A stretch of 20,688 bases of DNA from Saccharofermentans sp. Lineage in GTDB: Bacteria; Bacillota_A; Clostridia; Saccharofermentanales; Saccharofermentanaceae. Positions 8,409 through 16,084 of the stretch are shown piece by piece. How positions within the stretch are numbered: the stretch's first letter is position 1; every line of letters begins with the position of its first letter. The notes beneath the pieces are model-generated. The model did not search any database. It worked only from the letters and a program-made list of their open reading frames with translations, and was not told the DNA's origin. The stretch spans positions 1-20,688 of the forward strand of contig JAILMZ010000064.1 of NCBI GenBank assembly GCA_024692105.1, given 5' to 3'. Position numbers and translations under genes: made by a program.

Positions 8409-9821
8409 ATGTTACATGACAAGTTTGTTTCAAGCGGTAACGAGAGTATCCTGCCACGTTATGTGCTCGATATTCTGGCCCTTCTTGAAGGTGCCGGATA
8501 CGAAGCTTATGTGGTGGGCGGAGCCGTGAGAGACATTGCTCTCGGACTTGTCCCGCATGATTTCGATGTGGCATCTTCTGCCTTCCCCGATGAGATAATC
8601 AGTGTGCTGTCTGATGCCGGCATAAAGTATGTTGACATGGCGAGCAGACACGGTACAGTGACGGCCGTAACTTCCGAAGGCAATGTTGAGATAACGACTT
8701 TCCGCGTGGACGGAACATATTCGGATCTGAGAAGACCGGATGAAGTGTCTTTCACCAGGAGCATAGAAGACGATGTAATGCGCCGCGATTTTACCATCAA
8801 TGCGATGTATCTCGGAAGAGACGGCAGTATCGTGGACATTACCGGCGGCATGCAGGATCTCGACAAGGGCATCATAAGAGCGGTAGGAGATCCGGAAGTA
8901 AGGTTCACCGAAGATGCTCTCCGCATCCTGAGAGGTCTGAGGTTTGCGGCCAAATATGAATTTGAGATCGAAAGCAGAACTTCCTGCGCGATGGAAAAAC
9001 TTGCGCATAATCTTAAAGCCGTCTCAGGTGAGAGGATCGCAATTGAAACAGGAGGCCTTATCTGCGCTCCGGGAGCAGTGGAGATAATAAGAAAACACTA
9101 TCTTATATTAGGAGAGATACTGCCCGAGCTCATTACCTGCCATGGCTTCGAACAGCACTCGCTGTATCACGACAGGGATGTTTTCGAGCACACGCTTGCA
9201 GTACTCGGAGGAATACCTTTCAGAGATGATCTTCCTGAAGGAGCGATACCCTGCCGTGATGCTGAACTTGCGGCTGCGGCGATCCTGCATGACATAGGAA
9301 AACCGGAATGCTTTACCATGGATAAAGACGGAATCGGACACATGAAAGGTCACCCTGAAGCCAGCCTGAAGATAGCACAAAGGGTATTAAGCGAACTTAA
9401 GTGTTCAAAGGAATTCACTGAGAATGTCACAGGTCTCGTTCTCCTTCACGATACTTTCCTTAAGCCCGACAGATATACCGTTCATAAGTTTATGACAGAG
9501 CATCCCGTACCGTTCCTTCGTAAACTGGCACTGTTGCAGAGAGCGGATATTCTAGCTCATTCCGAGTACGGACAAAACAGGATGGAAAGACTTAACGCAC
9601 TCGAGGATATTGAAGGAAAGCTGCTTTCTGAAGGTGCCGCATTAAGCATAAGAGAACTCGCCATAGGCGGCGAGGACATCATATCTGCGGGCTTTGCCGA
9701 AGGCCCTGAGATAGGCCGCATACTGGCTGAAGTCTTTGATGTATATTTGCGTGGAAATGTCGCTAATACAAGAGAAGCATTGCTTTCATATGTTAGAGAA
9801 CATATCTTAACAAACAGTTAA
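8409..9821 (+). CDS. cca: CCA-adding tRNA nucleotidyltransferase with HD domain
   Basis: A 470-residue class II nucleotidyltransferase that builds or repairs the 3' CCA end of tRNAs from CTP and ATP. The N-terminal catalytic head has YVVGGAVRD (34-42) followed by the metal-binding Asp51 and Asp53 in PHDFDVAS. RRDFTINAMY (125-134) and RFTEDALRILRGLRFA (165-180) are the other family motifs. A C-terminal HD domain is marked by AAILHDIGKP (290-299). An upstream in-frame ATG at 8274 would add 45 residues, but it lies inside the divergent GH31 gene and the added stretch does not fit the family. The ATG at 8409 gives a normal N-terminus. No ribosome binding site precedes it and the promoter -10 ends seven bases upstream, so the mRNA may be leaderless. 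Confidence 0.92.
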   Translation: MLHDKFVSSGNESILPRYVLDILALLEGAGYEAYVVGGAVRDIALGLVPHDFDVASSAFPDEIISVLSDAGIKYVDMASRHGTVTAVTSEGNVEITTFRVDGTYSDLRRPDEVSFTRSIEDDVMRRDFTINAMYLGRDGSIVDITGGMQDLDKGIIRAVGDPEVRFTEDALRILRGLRFAAKYEFEIESRTSCAMEKLAHNLKAVSGERIAIETGGLICAPGAVEIIRKHYLILGEILPELITCHGFEQHSLYHDRDVFEHTLAVLGGIPFRDDLPEGAIPCRDAELAAAAILHDIGKPECFTMDKDGIGHMKGHPEASLKIAQRVLSELKCSKEFTENVTGLVLLHDTFLKPDRYTVHKFMTEHPVPFLRKLALLQRADILAHSEYGQNRMERLNALEDIEGKLLSEGAALSIRELAIGGEDIISAGFAEGPEIGRILAEVFDVYLRGNVANTREALLSYVREHILTNS

Positions 9822-9876
9822 AACATCGTTTGCAGTATACACATTTCAGTGATAGATTTGGCAAATTCTCCACATT

Positions 9877-9882
9877 TATAAT
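9877..9882 (+). promoter_or_regulatory. Possible -10 element for the pilin-like gene
   Basis: A perfect TATAAT lies 33 bases before the start codon, giving a predicted leader of about 27 bases that includes AAGGGGGA. A TTGGCA upstream is only 13 bases away, too close to serve as a normal -35 hexamer. Confidence 0.35.
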
Positions 9883-9915
9883 CGTAGTATAAATCCATCA
9901 AGGGGGATCTATACT

Positions 9916-10677
9916 ATGAAAGTCTCAAAGAAAGGCTTTACGCTTACAGAAATCATAATCGTAGTTGCGATTATCGTAATCATCTCCGGCGCCGCAATAG
10001 CAGGCGTTGCTGTTACTGTTGCTCAAGCAAATGAGCGCGGCGAGCAGATGTACAACCTTTACGGAGAAGGCAATTGGGAAAAGGATGCAAATGCAACTAT
10101 CGCTGCACTGAAACCGACTCTGGGAGACGAAAAGACTTATGAGGCGGATGTAGATGATTCTACAGGAGGCGGCGACACCGAGGACCAGGACAAACTCGAT
10201 CCTACTCCTACTCCTGTTAATGTCGATCCGACAGACCCGCCTCCGACAGACCCGCCTCCGACAGATCCGCCGCCGACGGACCCGCCTCCGACAGATCCAC
10301 CTCCGAAAACAGATCCTGATCCGGAAACACCAAGTGGCGGCGCTACACAGACATTAAATGTTCAAATGCAGCCTAACAACAGCACTTATGTTTCTGTTGA
10401 TGAGAGCAAAAAGATTAAGAGCATAACGGTCAATTGGGAAAAGACTGCGCTTACAAATGGTTCGTTTAACATCAGTTATGAGCAGTCAAACGGATTCAAT
10501 TTCTATGGTGCTTCGCAGGGAGTTCAGACCGGGTATAATCAGTATTCAGGTTCTGAGACAATTTATCCGCAGGCCAATGGACAAGCGGTAAATTGTTCCA
10601 AACTATACTTCAGTAACCCAGGCTGGAATAGCGCAGATGTTAAGATTGTAAGTTACACAATTGAATATGAAGATTAA
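9916..10677 (+). CDS. Type IV pilin-like protein with TDPPP repeat linker
   Basis: A 253-residue secreted or surface protein with a class III signal peptide. The prepilin peptidase site is K-K-G7|F8, followed by T-L-T-E12, so Glu is at mature position 5, and by a hydrophobic helix to about residue 37. A short helical region follows, then an acidic, proline-rich linker (about 95-140) holding five TDPPP units (106-130), and a C-terminal domain of about 110 residues rich in Asn, Ser, Thr and aromatic residues, probably beta-sheet. The C-terminal domain is not recognised; it could be adhesive or carbohydrate-binding, which is inference. No pilus ATPase, platform protein or prepilin peptidase gene is in the window, so assembly would rely on genes elsewhere. 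AAGGGGGA precedes the start, and a terminator follows, so the gene is probably monocistronic. Confidence 0.85.
   Translation: MKVSKKGFTLTEIIIVVAIIVIISGAAIAGVAVTVAQANERGEQMYNLYGEGNWEKDANATIAALKPTLGDEKTYEADVDDSTGGGDTEDQDKLDPTPTPVNVDPTDPPPTDPPPTDPPPTDPPPTDPPPKTDPDPETPSGGATQTLNVQMQPNNSTYVSVDESKKIKSITVNWEKTALTNGSFNISYEQSNGFNFYGASQGVQTGYNQYSGSETIYPQANGQAVNCSKLYFSNPGWNSADVKIVSYTIEYED
10231..10305 (+). repeat. Five tandem 15-bp units encoding TDPPP
   Basis: The units start at 10231, 10246, 10261, 10276 and 10291. The first two are identical (acagacccgcctccg); the others differ mostly at third codon positions. The repeat encodes the flexible linker of the pilin-like protein and could change in copy number by slippage without breaking the frame. 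Confidence 0.9.
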
Positions 10678-10752
10678 TATAGTTGAACTGATCTGATATA
10701 GAGCAATTTTATAATAGCATGACAACACTTTATATAGATCACCCTTGAGATG

Positions 10753-10781
10753 GGCCGTTCCTTCATGGAGCGGCCTTTCTT
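10753..10781 (+). terminator. Rho-independent terminator of the pilin-like gene
   Basis: A 9-bp stem (GGCCGTTCC with GGAGCGGCC, one wobble) with a TTCAT loop is followed by TTTCTT. It ends three bases before the stop of the convergent ABC ATPase gene. Read on the minus strand it has no T tract. Confidence 0.75.
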
Positions 10782-10783
10782 AT

Positions 10784-12355
10784 TCAATCGTTAAAGTTGT
10801 CACCGTGAAGAACTGATTCGGCATTAAGGAGTTTGCGCGCGGCTTCTGACTTGGGTGCGGAAAGGACCTCTGAAGTCAGACCTTCCTCGCAGACCGTACC
10901 GCCGTCCATGACGATAACGCGCGGACAGATCTGACGCACAATGTGAATGTTGTGCGTGATGAGAAGGAACGACGTGCCGCGCTCGCGGTTGATGTCGGTA
11001 AGAAGTTTCAGTATCTCTGATGCTGAACTCGAATCGAGTGACGAGAACGGCTCGTCAGCAACTATCAGTGACGGCTCGAGAATAAGGCTCATCGCGATAG
11101 CCACACGCTGCCTCTGACCGCCGGACAACTGGCGCGGACGGCGGGTCAGATACTCGGGAGAAAGACCTACGATCTCAAGTGCTTTCTCTGCCTTTGCGAT
11201 GCGCTCGGTCTTGGTCAGTTTTATGCCTGCCGCTCTCAGCGGTTCGAGCAGATGCCACTGAACACTGTGGGCAGGATTGAGACAAGATACCGGATCCTGG
11301 AAAACAGCTCCCGTCTGTTTGTCGTTGCTGATGGTTCCGCCGTGCGGCATAAGTCCGAGCAATGTCTTTACCAGTGTCGTCTTGCCGCATCCCGAGCTTC
11401 CGATCAGACCGAGCATCTCGCGCGGGTAGATCTCGAGGCTTGCGCCTTTGAGCACGTCGTTGGCAGAGTTGCTGTATCTTGCCGTTATGTCTTTTGCGAC
11501 CAGCACGGGGCTTACCGAGTAGTCAACGGTCGCGCGCTCTAAGCCAAGTGTTCTCGTATCGAGCCTTGCATTTGTAAGGAGCTCTGCGGTGTAGCCGCTC
11601 CTCGGATGCAGGAGCATATCTTCTGTCGTATCCTTGTCGACGATCTCGCCGTCTCTCATGACCATTACACGGTCGCAGAAATTCCTTACGGCAGACAGAT
11701 CGTGCGAGATAAAGAGCACGGTCATGTGCATCTGATGGCAGATGTCCTTAAGAAGATTGAGTATCTGGATCGTGGTCACCGTATCGAGTGAAGATGTCGG
11801 CTCATCACAGATAAGGAGTCTCGGCTTAAGGAGCGCCGCGCCTGCTATGAGGACACGCTGACGCTGGCCACCGGACAGCTGGTGGGGATACCTTGAGCAG
11901 ATATCCTCAGGGTCTTCAAAACCGCAGGTCTCGAGCATGGAAAGAACACGGGCCTTGCGTTCGTCCTTATCCTTCATTTTGTGGGTGATAAGTATCTCAT
12001 CCAGGTTCTTGCCGATCTTCATGAGCGGATCCAAAGCCGTGGACGGTTCCTGGAAGATGACGCCGATGTTCGTACCGAGCATCTGTCTTCTCTTGCCAGG
12101 CTTCATTGCGGTGAGGTCTTCACCTGCAAATTTAATGGATCCTTCAGTGATGACGGCGCCTTCCGGGAGCAGTCCGGCGATAGCCATGGCGGTCATTGTC
12201 TTGCCGCTTCCGGAGTTGCCTATGAGGCCTAATATCTCTCCGTCTCTTATGCCGAAATCAAGATCCTTCAGGACAGGCTTCGGCTCAGGATCATTTCTGG
12301 TCGGGAAGGCGAGAGATAAGTGATGGACTTTAACTATGTGCGTATGTCTTGTCAT
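10784..12355 (-). CDS. Peptide-type ABC importer ATPase, two fused nucleotide-binding domains
   Basis: A 523-residue cytosolic ATPase that joins in one chain what DppD and DppF supply as two proteins. Domain 1 has Walker A GNSGSGKT (46-53), signature LSGGQRQRV (160-168), Walker B LLICDEP (180-186) and H-loop His218. Domain 2 has GSSGCGKT (319-326), LSGGQRQRV (410-418), LIVADEP (430-436) and His468. All catalytic motifs look intact in both halves. The cysteine-containing C-terminal extension typical of separate OppD/OppF proteins is not apparent. The start codon shares one base with the stop of the permease gene before it (TGATG), indicating translational coupling. The substrate cannot be read from the ATPase; peptides or nickel chelates are typical for the family. 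Confidence 0.92.
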   Translation of the reverse strand: MTRHTHIVKVHHLSLAFPTRNDPEPKPVLKDLDFGIRDGEILGLIGNSGSGKTMTAMAIAGLLPEGAVITEGSIKFAGEDLTAMKPGKRRQMLGTNIGVIFQEPSTALDPLMKIGKNLDEILITHKMKDKDERKARVLSMLETCGFEDPEDICSRYPHQLSGGQRQRVLIAGAALLKPRLLICDEPTSSLDTVTTIQILNLLKDICHQMHMTVLFISHDLSAVRNFCDRVMVMRDGEIVDKDTTEDMLLHPRSGYTAELLTNARLDTRTLGLERATVDYSVSPVLVAKDITARYSNSANDVLKGASLEIYPREMLGLIGSSGCGKTTLVKTLLGLMPHGGTISNDKQTGAVFQDPVSCLNPAHSVQWHLLEPLRAAGIKLTKTERIAKAEKALEIVGLSPEYLTRRPRQLSGGQRQRVAIAMSLILEPSLIVADEPFSSLDSSSASEILKLLTDINRERGTSFLLITHNIHIVRQICPRVIVMDGGTVCEEGLTSEVLSAPKSEAARKLLNAESVLHGDNFND

Positions 12356-13185
12356 CAGGAATCACTCCTTCCCGAATAAGTTACGCGGATGCCTTCCGAC
12401 AGGAAGTAAAGTCCGAGTATGTACAATATGAGCATGAGCGAAGGGAATATGACCAGCCAGGGAGCCTTCATGATATACGCCTGGCTGTCTGCGAGCATCT
12501 TTCCGAAACTCGCATCCGGAGGCTGCACTCCGAGTCCGAGATAACTCATGCCTGATTCGAAAAGCGTCATGTTCGCAAGACCTATTACCGTCGCAGGAAG
12601 AAGCTGCGGGACAAGATTGGGAAGGATGTGCGAGTACATTATCCTCAAAGGTTTTACCTTCATGACTTTCGCATGCATTATGAAGTCTCTTGTCTTGAGT
12701 TCCATCGCACCGGCGCGGCACACCCTCGCGAAAGTCGGTGCGAAAACAAGTCCCAGCGCCCACACTACATTGAACATCGATGCCCCGAAAACAGCTACTG
12801 CCACAAGCGCCAGAAGAATGCCGGGAAAGCACATGATGCTGTTGTTGAAGAGCATTATCATGCGGTCGGGGAACCCTCCGAAATATCCTGCGGGCAGACC
12901 CGATAACACTCCAAGGACCAATGCTATCGCCACACCTGCAATCGATATGAAGATAGTGTATTTGGATGCATCGAGCATCCTCGAGAAGACATCCCTTCCG
13001 AAATTATCCGTTCCGCAGAAGTGCTGCATGGAAGGCGGAAGAAGTATCTCTTTGGCGTTCGTTGCATTGGGATCGAATGGCGTGTAGAACAGCGAGACGA
13101 TGAAAGCCAGCACTACGATCCCGAGAAGGACCGCACCCGTGATGTAGAATGATTTCGCTCTGAAAGAGGAGGCGCGTGACTGCAT
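12355..13185 (-). CDS. Peptide-type ABC importer permease (DppC-like)
   Basis: A 276-residue inner membrane permease of the OppC/DppC type. An N-terminal membrane helix (about 12-32) is followed by the family motif FGTDNFGRDVFSRML-like segment (CGTDNFGRDVFSRMLDASKYT), then the binding-protein-dependent transport core with several membrane helices. The ATPase-contacting EAA-like loop is in the middle region around KVMKVKPLRIMYSHILPN. The gene is third in the importer operon, starts 11 bases after the upstream permease stop, and has GGAGG placed over that stop. It ends with the one-base overlap with the ATPase gene. Confidence 0.9.
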   Translation of the reverse strand: MQSRASSFRAKSFYITGAVLLGIVVLAFIVSLFYTPFDPNATNAKEILLPPSMQHFCGTDNFGRDVFSRMLDASKYTIFISIAGVAIALVLGVLSGLPAGYFGGFPDRMIMLFNNSIMCFPGILLALVAVAVFGASMFNVVWALGLVFAPTFARVCRAGAMELKTRDFIMHAKVMKVKPLRIMYSHILPNLVPQLLPATVIGLANMTLFESGMSYLGLGVQPPDASFGKMLADSQAYIMKAPWLVIFPSLMLILYILGLYFLSEGIRVTYSGRSDS

Positions 13186-13196
13186 GTGATTACCTC

Positions 13197-14165
13197 CTAC
13201 TTTAGCCTGATGCGGGGATCCGAGATGCTTGCCAGTATGTCAGAGGCAAAATAAAGGATCACCGTGATGAGAGCCAGATAAAAGATCATTCCCGACAGAA
13301 GCGGAAAATCTCTTCTGTCGATCGCCGCGAGTAGGAGTCTCCCGAGTCCCGGAAGATTGAAGACCTGCTCGACTATGAGGCTTCCGCCCAATATGTCCGA
13401 TAAGACCAAAGATATTATCGTGATGGAAGATACGTTGGAATTCGGGAGCACATGCCTGAAGAGGATGCGAGCCTCAGACAGGCCGTGGCTTCTCTCTGTC
13501 TTGACGTGCTCGGATGCGTTCTGTTCGATTATCGCAGAGCGCATGAACTTGAATGTCATTGCGATCTTGGGAAGCGCTATCGCAAAAGCGGGAAGCGCGA
13601 GGCTTGCTATGTAATTGCCGAAACCTTTCTCGGGCGGAGCGTATTTGCCCATCGTGAAGATGTGAAGGACACCCGAAGCCAAAACGATCAGGAGCAGTGA
13701 GAGTACGAACGGCGGAATGGCAAAGAGCACATGCCCGAGTATCGAGCAGATATAGTCTCCGAGATGTCCCGGCTTTCTTGCGGAAAAGATCGAGAGCGGA
13801 TAGGAGATAACGATTACCATTATGAGAGCGAGTATGCTCATTCCGAGCGTGACCGGAAGCCTCTGCAATATTAGTTCGATGACCGGAACTTTGTAGGAAG
13901 TCGACATGCCGAGATTGCCGGTAAATGCGCCGGTTACCCATGTGATGTATCTTACCGCGAGAGGCTGGTCCAAACCCAATTCAGTCCTGAGTCTTGCGAC
14001 CTGTTCGGGTGTTGCGTTAGGGCCAAGCAGTATCTGCGCTGTATCACCGGGAATAATGGAGAATGCCGCGAAAGTCAGAAAGGAGACGACGAAAAGCGTG
14101 GCTATAAGCTCGATGAGCTTAAGGCCTGCGTACTTCAGATTCTGCTTCGCATTCAAAGACACCAC
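13197..14165 (-). CDS. Peptide-type ABC importer permease (DppB-like)
   Basis: A 322-residue permease of the OppB/DppB type. A first membrane helix (about 14-38) leads into the family pattern LGPNATPEQVARLRTELGLDQPLAVRYITWV. The C-terminal region has the ATPase-contact loop (KTERSHGLSEARILFRHVLPN) and the characteristic EQVFNLPGLGRLLL. The start is a GTG at 14165, set by AAAGGAG with a six-base spacing; a second GTG follows directly. The gene lies 98 bases after the substrate-binding protein gene, with a stem-loop in the gap, and works with the DppC-like partner as the membrane channel. Confidence 0.9.
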   Translation of the reverse strand: MVSLNAKQNLKYAGLKLIELIATLFVVSFLTFAAFSIIPGDTAQILLGPNATPEQVARLRTELGLDQPLAVRYITWVTGAFTGNLGMSTSYKVPVIELILQRLPVTLGMSILALIMVIVISYPLSIFSARKPGHLGDYICSILGHVLFAIPPFVLSLLLIVLASGVLHIFTMGKYAPPEKGFGNYIASLALPAFAIALPKIAMTFKFMRSAIIEQNASEHVKTERSHGLSEARILFRHVLPNSNVSSITIISLVLSDILGGSLIVEQVFNLPGLGRLLLAAIDRRDFPLLSGMIFYLALITVILYFASDILASISDPRIRLK

Positions 14166-14213
14166 AGAGGGCTCCTTTCCTTATAGATATTTGTACTATT
14201 ATACATATACAAG

Positions 14214-14239
14214 AACGGGCCGCCATATGGCAGCCCGTT
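14214..14239 (-). other. Stem-loop between substrate-binding protein and permease genes
   Basis: In the operon transcript (minus strand) AACGGGCTGCC pairs with GGCGGCCCGTT over 11 bp, with one wobble and an ATAT loop. The sequence after it has few T residues, so it is a weak terminator at best. It may protect the 3' end of the lipoprotein mRNA or reduce read-through, which would give more binding protein than permease. A TATAAT on the minus strand at 14203-14198 could be a minor internal promoter. Confidence 0.6.
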
Positions 14240-14263
14240 TGTGTTTGAAGTTCCAGTCTCTTT

Positions 14264-15850
14264 TTATTCTGCCAGTTTTACCTGAGACATATCCTGTACG
14301 TACATCGGATATACGCTGTAGCCGGTAAGTCTTGTGGATACGGCTGTAAGCGTCGTGGGATCCTGGATGTAGCAGGAAGCGCTGTCTTCCACCATGATAT
14401 TAAGGATCTCGTGGTAGAGTTCTGTCTTGGCATCGTCATCAGCAAGTGTGGGGATCTCTGCAAGCAGAGCATCTACTTCGCTGTTGGAATAATTGATGAA
14501 GTTGTCCGAAGATGTTGATGCATAGCGCTGGAGCACGTCATACGGAGCATAGTCGCTCGTAAGGCAGATGACTGTAGACTCATACTGACGGTTCGTATAA
14601 ACGGAATCGAGCCATGTTGCCCAGTCCACCTGCTCGATCTCAAGATCGATGCCGACTGCAGAGAGCTCGGAAGCGAGTTCGACTGCGGTGTTGACGTGAA
14701 CAAGATAGTTGGAAGGAACCGTTACGGTAAGCTTGAATCCGTCCGGATATCCTGCTTCTTCGAGGAGGGATTTCGCCTTCTCGATGTCCTGTGCATATGT
14801 GCCGTCAAGTGAAGTATCGTAGTATGTTCCCATGGCAGGGCTCATTGCCGTTGTAAGCTCAACGCCTGCACCGCCCATCGTGACCTCGATGATGTCCTGT
14901 CTGTTGATCGCGAGGCAGATAGCTTCACGTACTCTTGCATCATCAAGAGGTGCTACCGCGTTGTTGAGCGCGAAGATCTGGACCATGTTGGAACCGTTGG
15001 ATTCGATGGTGAACTGTGAAGGATCGAGCTGGTCTGCACGGATGGAATCGAGGTAAGGGAAGATGTCGATGCTTCCGTTCTGGAGCTCGAGAAGTCCGGA
15101 GTCCATATCTGCACAGATCTTGAATGTGACTGTGTCGAGATAGGGAAGACCTGCCTGCCAGTAGTTATCGTTCTTAACGAGGACTACGCTCTCACCGATG
15201 GTATATGAAGAGAACATGAAAGGGCCTGTTCCGACAGGGTTTGACTCGCAGTCATCGTAACCGTCGGGGATGATACCCGTTGTGAAGTAGCTGAGGAGTT
15301 CGCTGTTGCCGGACTCCAAAGTAACGACTACCTGGCCTGCGTCATTCTTCTCGACATCCTTGATTACGTCGAGTTCGGGTACGAGCGCAGTTCCGTCCTG
15401 TGAATCGAGCAGGCCTGCCGCACGCTTCAGGGAGTAAACGACATCGTCAGCATCGAGCGTATCACCGTTGTGGAAAGTAACGCCTTCCCTGATGGTAAAT
15501 GTATAGACTGTGGAATCATCGGAGATCTCGCAATCTGTTGCAAGGCAGGGATTGAGAGTTCCTGTTGAATCGAACTTGTAAAGACCTTCGTAGATGTTGA
15601 AGATAAGCTCCTTGTCGCCGGCAGCTACCGCTGCATGAGGATCGAAGCTAGAAGGTTCCTGAGTGATGCCTACTACGGCATCTCCGCCGTATGCCGCATC
15701 TTCGGTCTCGGAAGCATCCGTCATGCTGACTTCGGGGTCGAGCTCGACCTGGGATTGCTCTCCGGGAAGATTACTGTTGCAGGCAAAAAGACCGATGCAA
15801 AGAACCGGGAAAAGAGTAGCGGAAACCGCTTTCTTAAAGGCGTTTGACAT
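14264..15850 (-). CDS. Peptide-type ABC importer substrate-binding lipoprotein
   Basis: A 528-residue extracellular lipoprotein of the SBP_bac_5 (OppA/DppA) family. The signal sequence ends in the lipobox L21-F-A-C24, so the mature protein is anchored to the membrane by a lipid on Cys24. An acidic, Ser/Thr-rich tether follows to about residue 57. Family signatures seen are GITQEPSSFDPHAAVAAGD, FTIREGVTFHNGDTLDADDVVYSLKRA and NPVGTGPFMFSSYTIGE, and the segment ARVREAICLAINRQDI as DARVREAICLAINRQDI. It captures the substrate and hands it to the DppB/DppC-like permeases encoded next. The start has AGGGGGGA a few bases before the ATG. Peptides are the likely substrate; the exact ligand cannot be told from sequence. 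Confidence 0.92.
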   Translation of the reverse strand: MSNAFKKAVSATLFPVLCIGLFACNSNLPGEQSQVELDPEVSMTDASETEDAAYGGDAVVGITQEPSSFDPHAAVAAGDKELIFNIYEGLYKFDSTGTLNPCLATDCEISDDSTVYTFTIREGVTFHNGDTLDADDVVYSLKRAAGLLDSQDGTALVPELDVIKDVEKNDAGQVVVTLESGNSELLSYFTTGIIPDGYDDCESNPVGTGPFMFSSYTIGESVVLVKNDNYWQAGLPYLDTVTFKICADMDSGLLELQNGSIDIFPYLDSIRADQLDPSQFTIESNGSNMVQIFALNNAVAPLDDARVREAICLAINRQDIIEVTMGGAGVELTTAMSPAMGTYYDTSLDGTYAQDIEKAKSLLEEAGYPDGFKLTVTVPSNYLVHVNTAVELASELSAVGIDLEIEQVDWATWLDSVYTNRQYESTVICLTSDYAPYDVLQRYASTSSDNFINYSNSEVDALLAEIPTLADDDAKTELYHEILNIMVEDSASCYIQDPTTLTAVSTRLTGYSVYPMYVQDMSQVKLAE

Positions 15851-15882
15851 ATTAGTCCCCCCTATTTCATATATTGTTTCAA

Positions 15883-15910
15883 ATTATAAAGAAGCACAAA
15901 AAAGGCACAA
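15883..15910 (-). promoter_or_regulatory. Promoter of the ABC importer operon
   Basis: On the minus strand TTGTGC (15910-15905) and TATAAT (15888-15883) are 16 bases apart. The predicted start is near 15876, about 26 bases before the ATG. The -35 match is weak but the -10 is perfect. Confidence 0.5.
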
Positions 15911-15950
15911 ATGACGGATGTAACAAAATAGAATGTCGGTAAAACGCCTT

Positions 15951-15970
15951 TTATGAGTTAAAGTTCATAA
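15951..15970. repeat. Inverted repeat TTATGA-N8-TCATAA
   Basis: A perfect 6-bp inverted repeat with an 8-base spacer lies in the region between the divergent importer operon and the coiled-coil gene, upstream of both promoters. It could be a regulator binding site, but the arms are short and AT-rich. Confidence 0.3.
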
Positions 15971-16022
15971 TTATTTCATTTTAAAAAGTAAGAAAAAACT
16001 AATATTTTGTTGACATGTGGAG

Positions 16023-16028
16023 TATAAT
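16023..16028 (+). promoter_or_regulatory. -10 element for the coiled-coil gene
   Basis: A perfect TATAAT lies about 57 bases before the start codon, with a predicted transcript start near 16035. The TTGACA at 16010-16015 is only seven bases away and cannot be its -35 partner; no other good -35 is seen. Confidence 0.45.
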
Positions 16029-16035
16029 ACATGAG

Positions 16036-16055
16036 TGATTAATCTGAATTAATCA
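16036..16055 (+). promoter_or_regulatory. Perfect palindrome at the 5' end of the coiled-coil transcript
   Basis: TGATTAAT-CTGA-ATTAATCA is a perfect 8-bp inverted repeat. It begins at the predicted transcription start, so it would act either as an operator that blocks initiation or as a stem-loop at the very 5' end of the mRNA. The DNA symmetry is certain; the function is inference. Confidence 0.5.
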
Positions 16056-16084
16056 GCACAAGATATTAGGGAGAACACGTAATT

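Noticed and set aside
10231..10305. Tandem repeats as a CRISPR array
   Set aside because: The 15-bp units are adjacent with no spacers and encode an in-frame TDPPP linker.
16010..16028. TTGACA plus TATAAT as a standard sigma-A promoter
   Set aside because: The hexamers are only seven bases apart, too close for RNA polymerase; only the -10 was kept.
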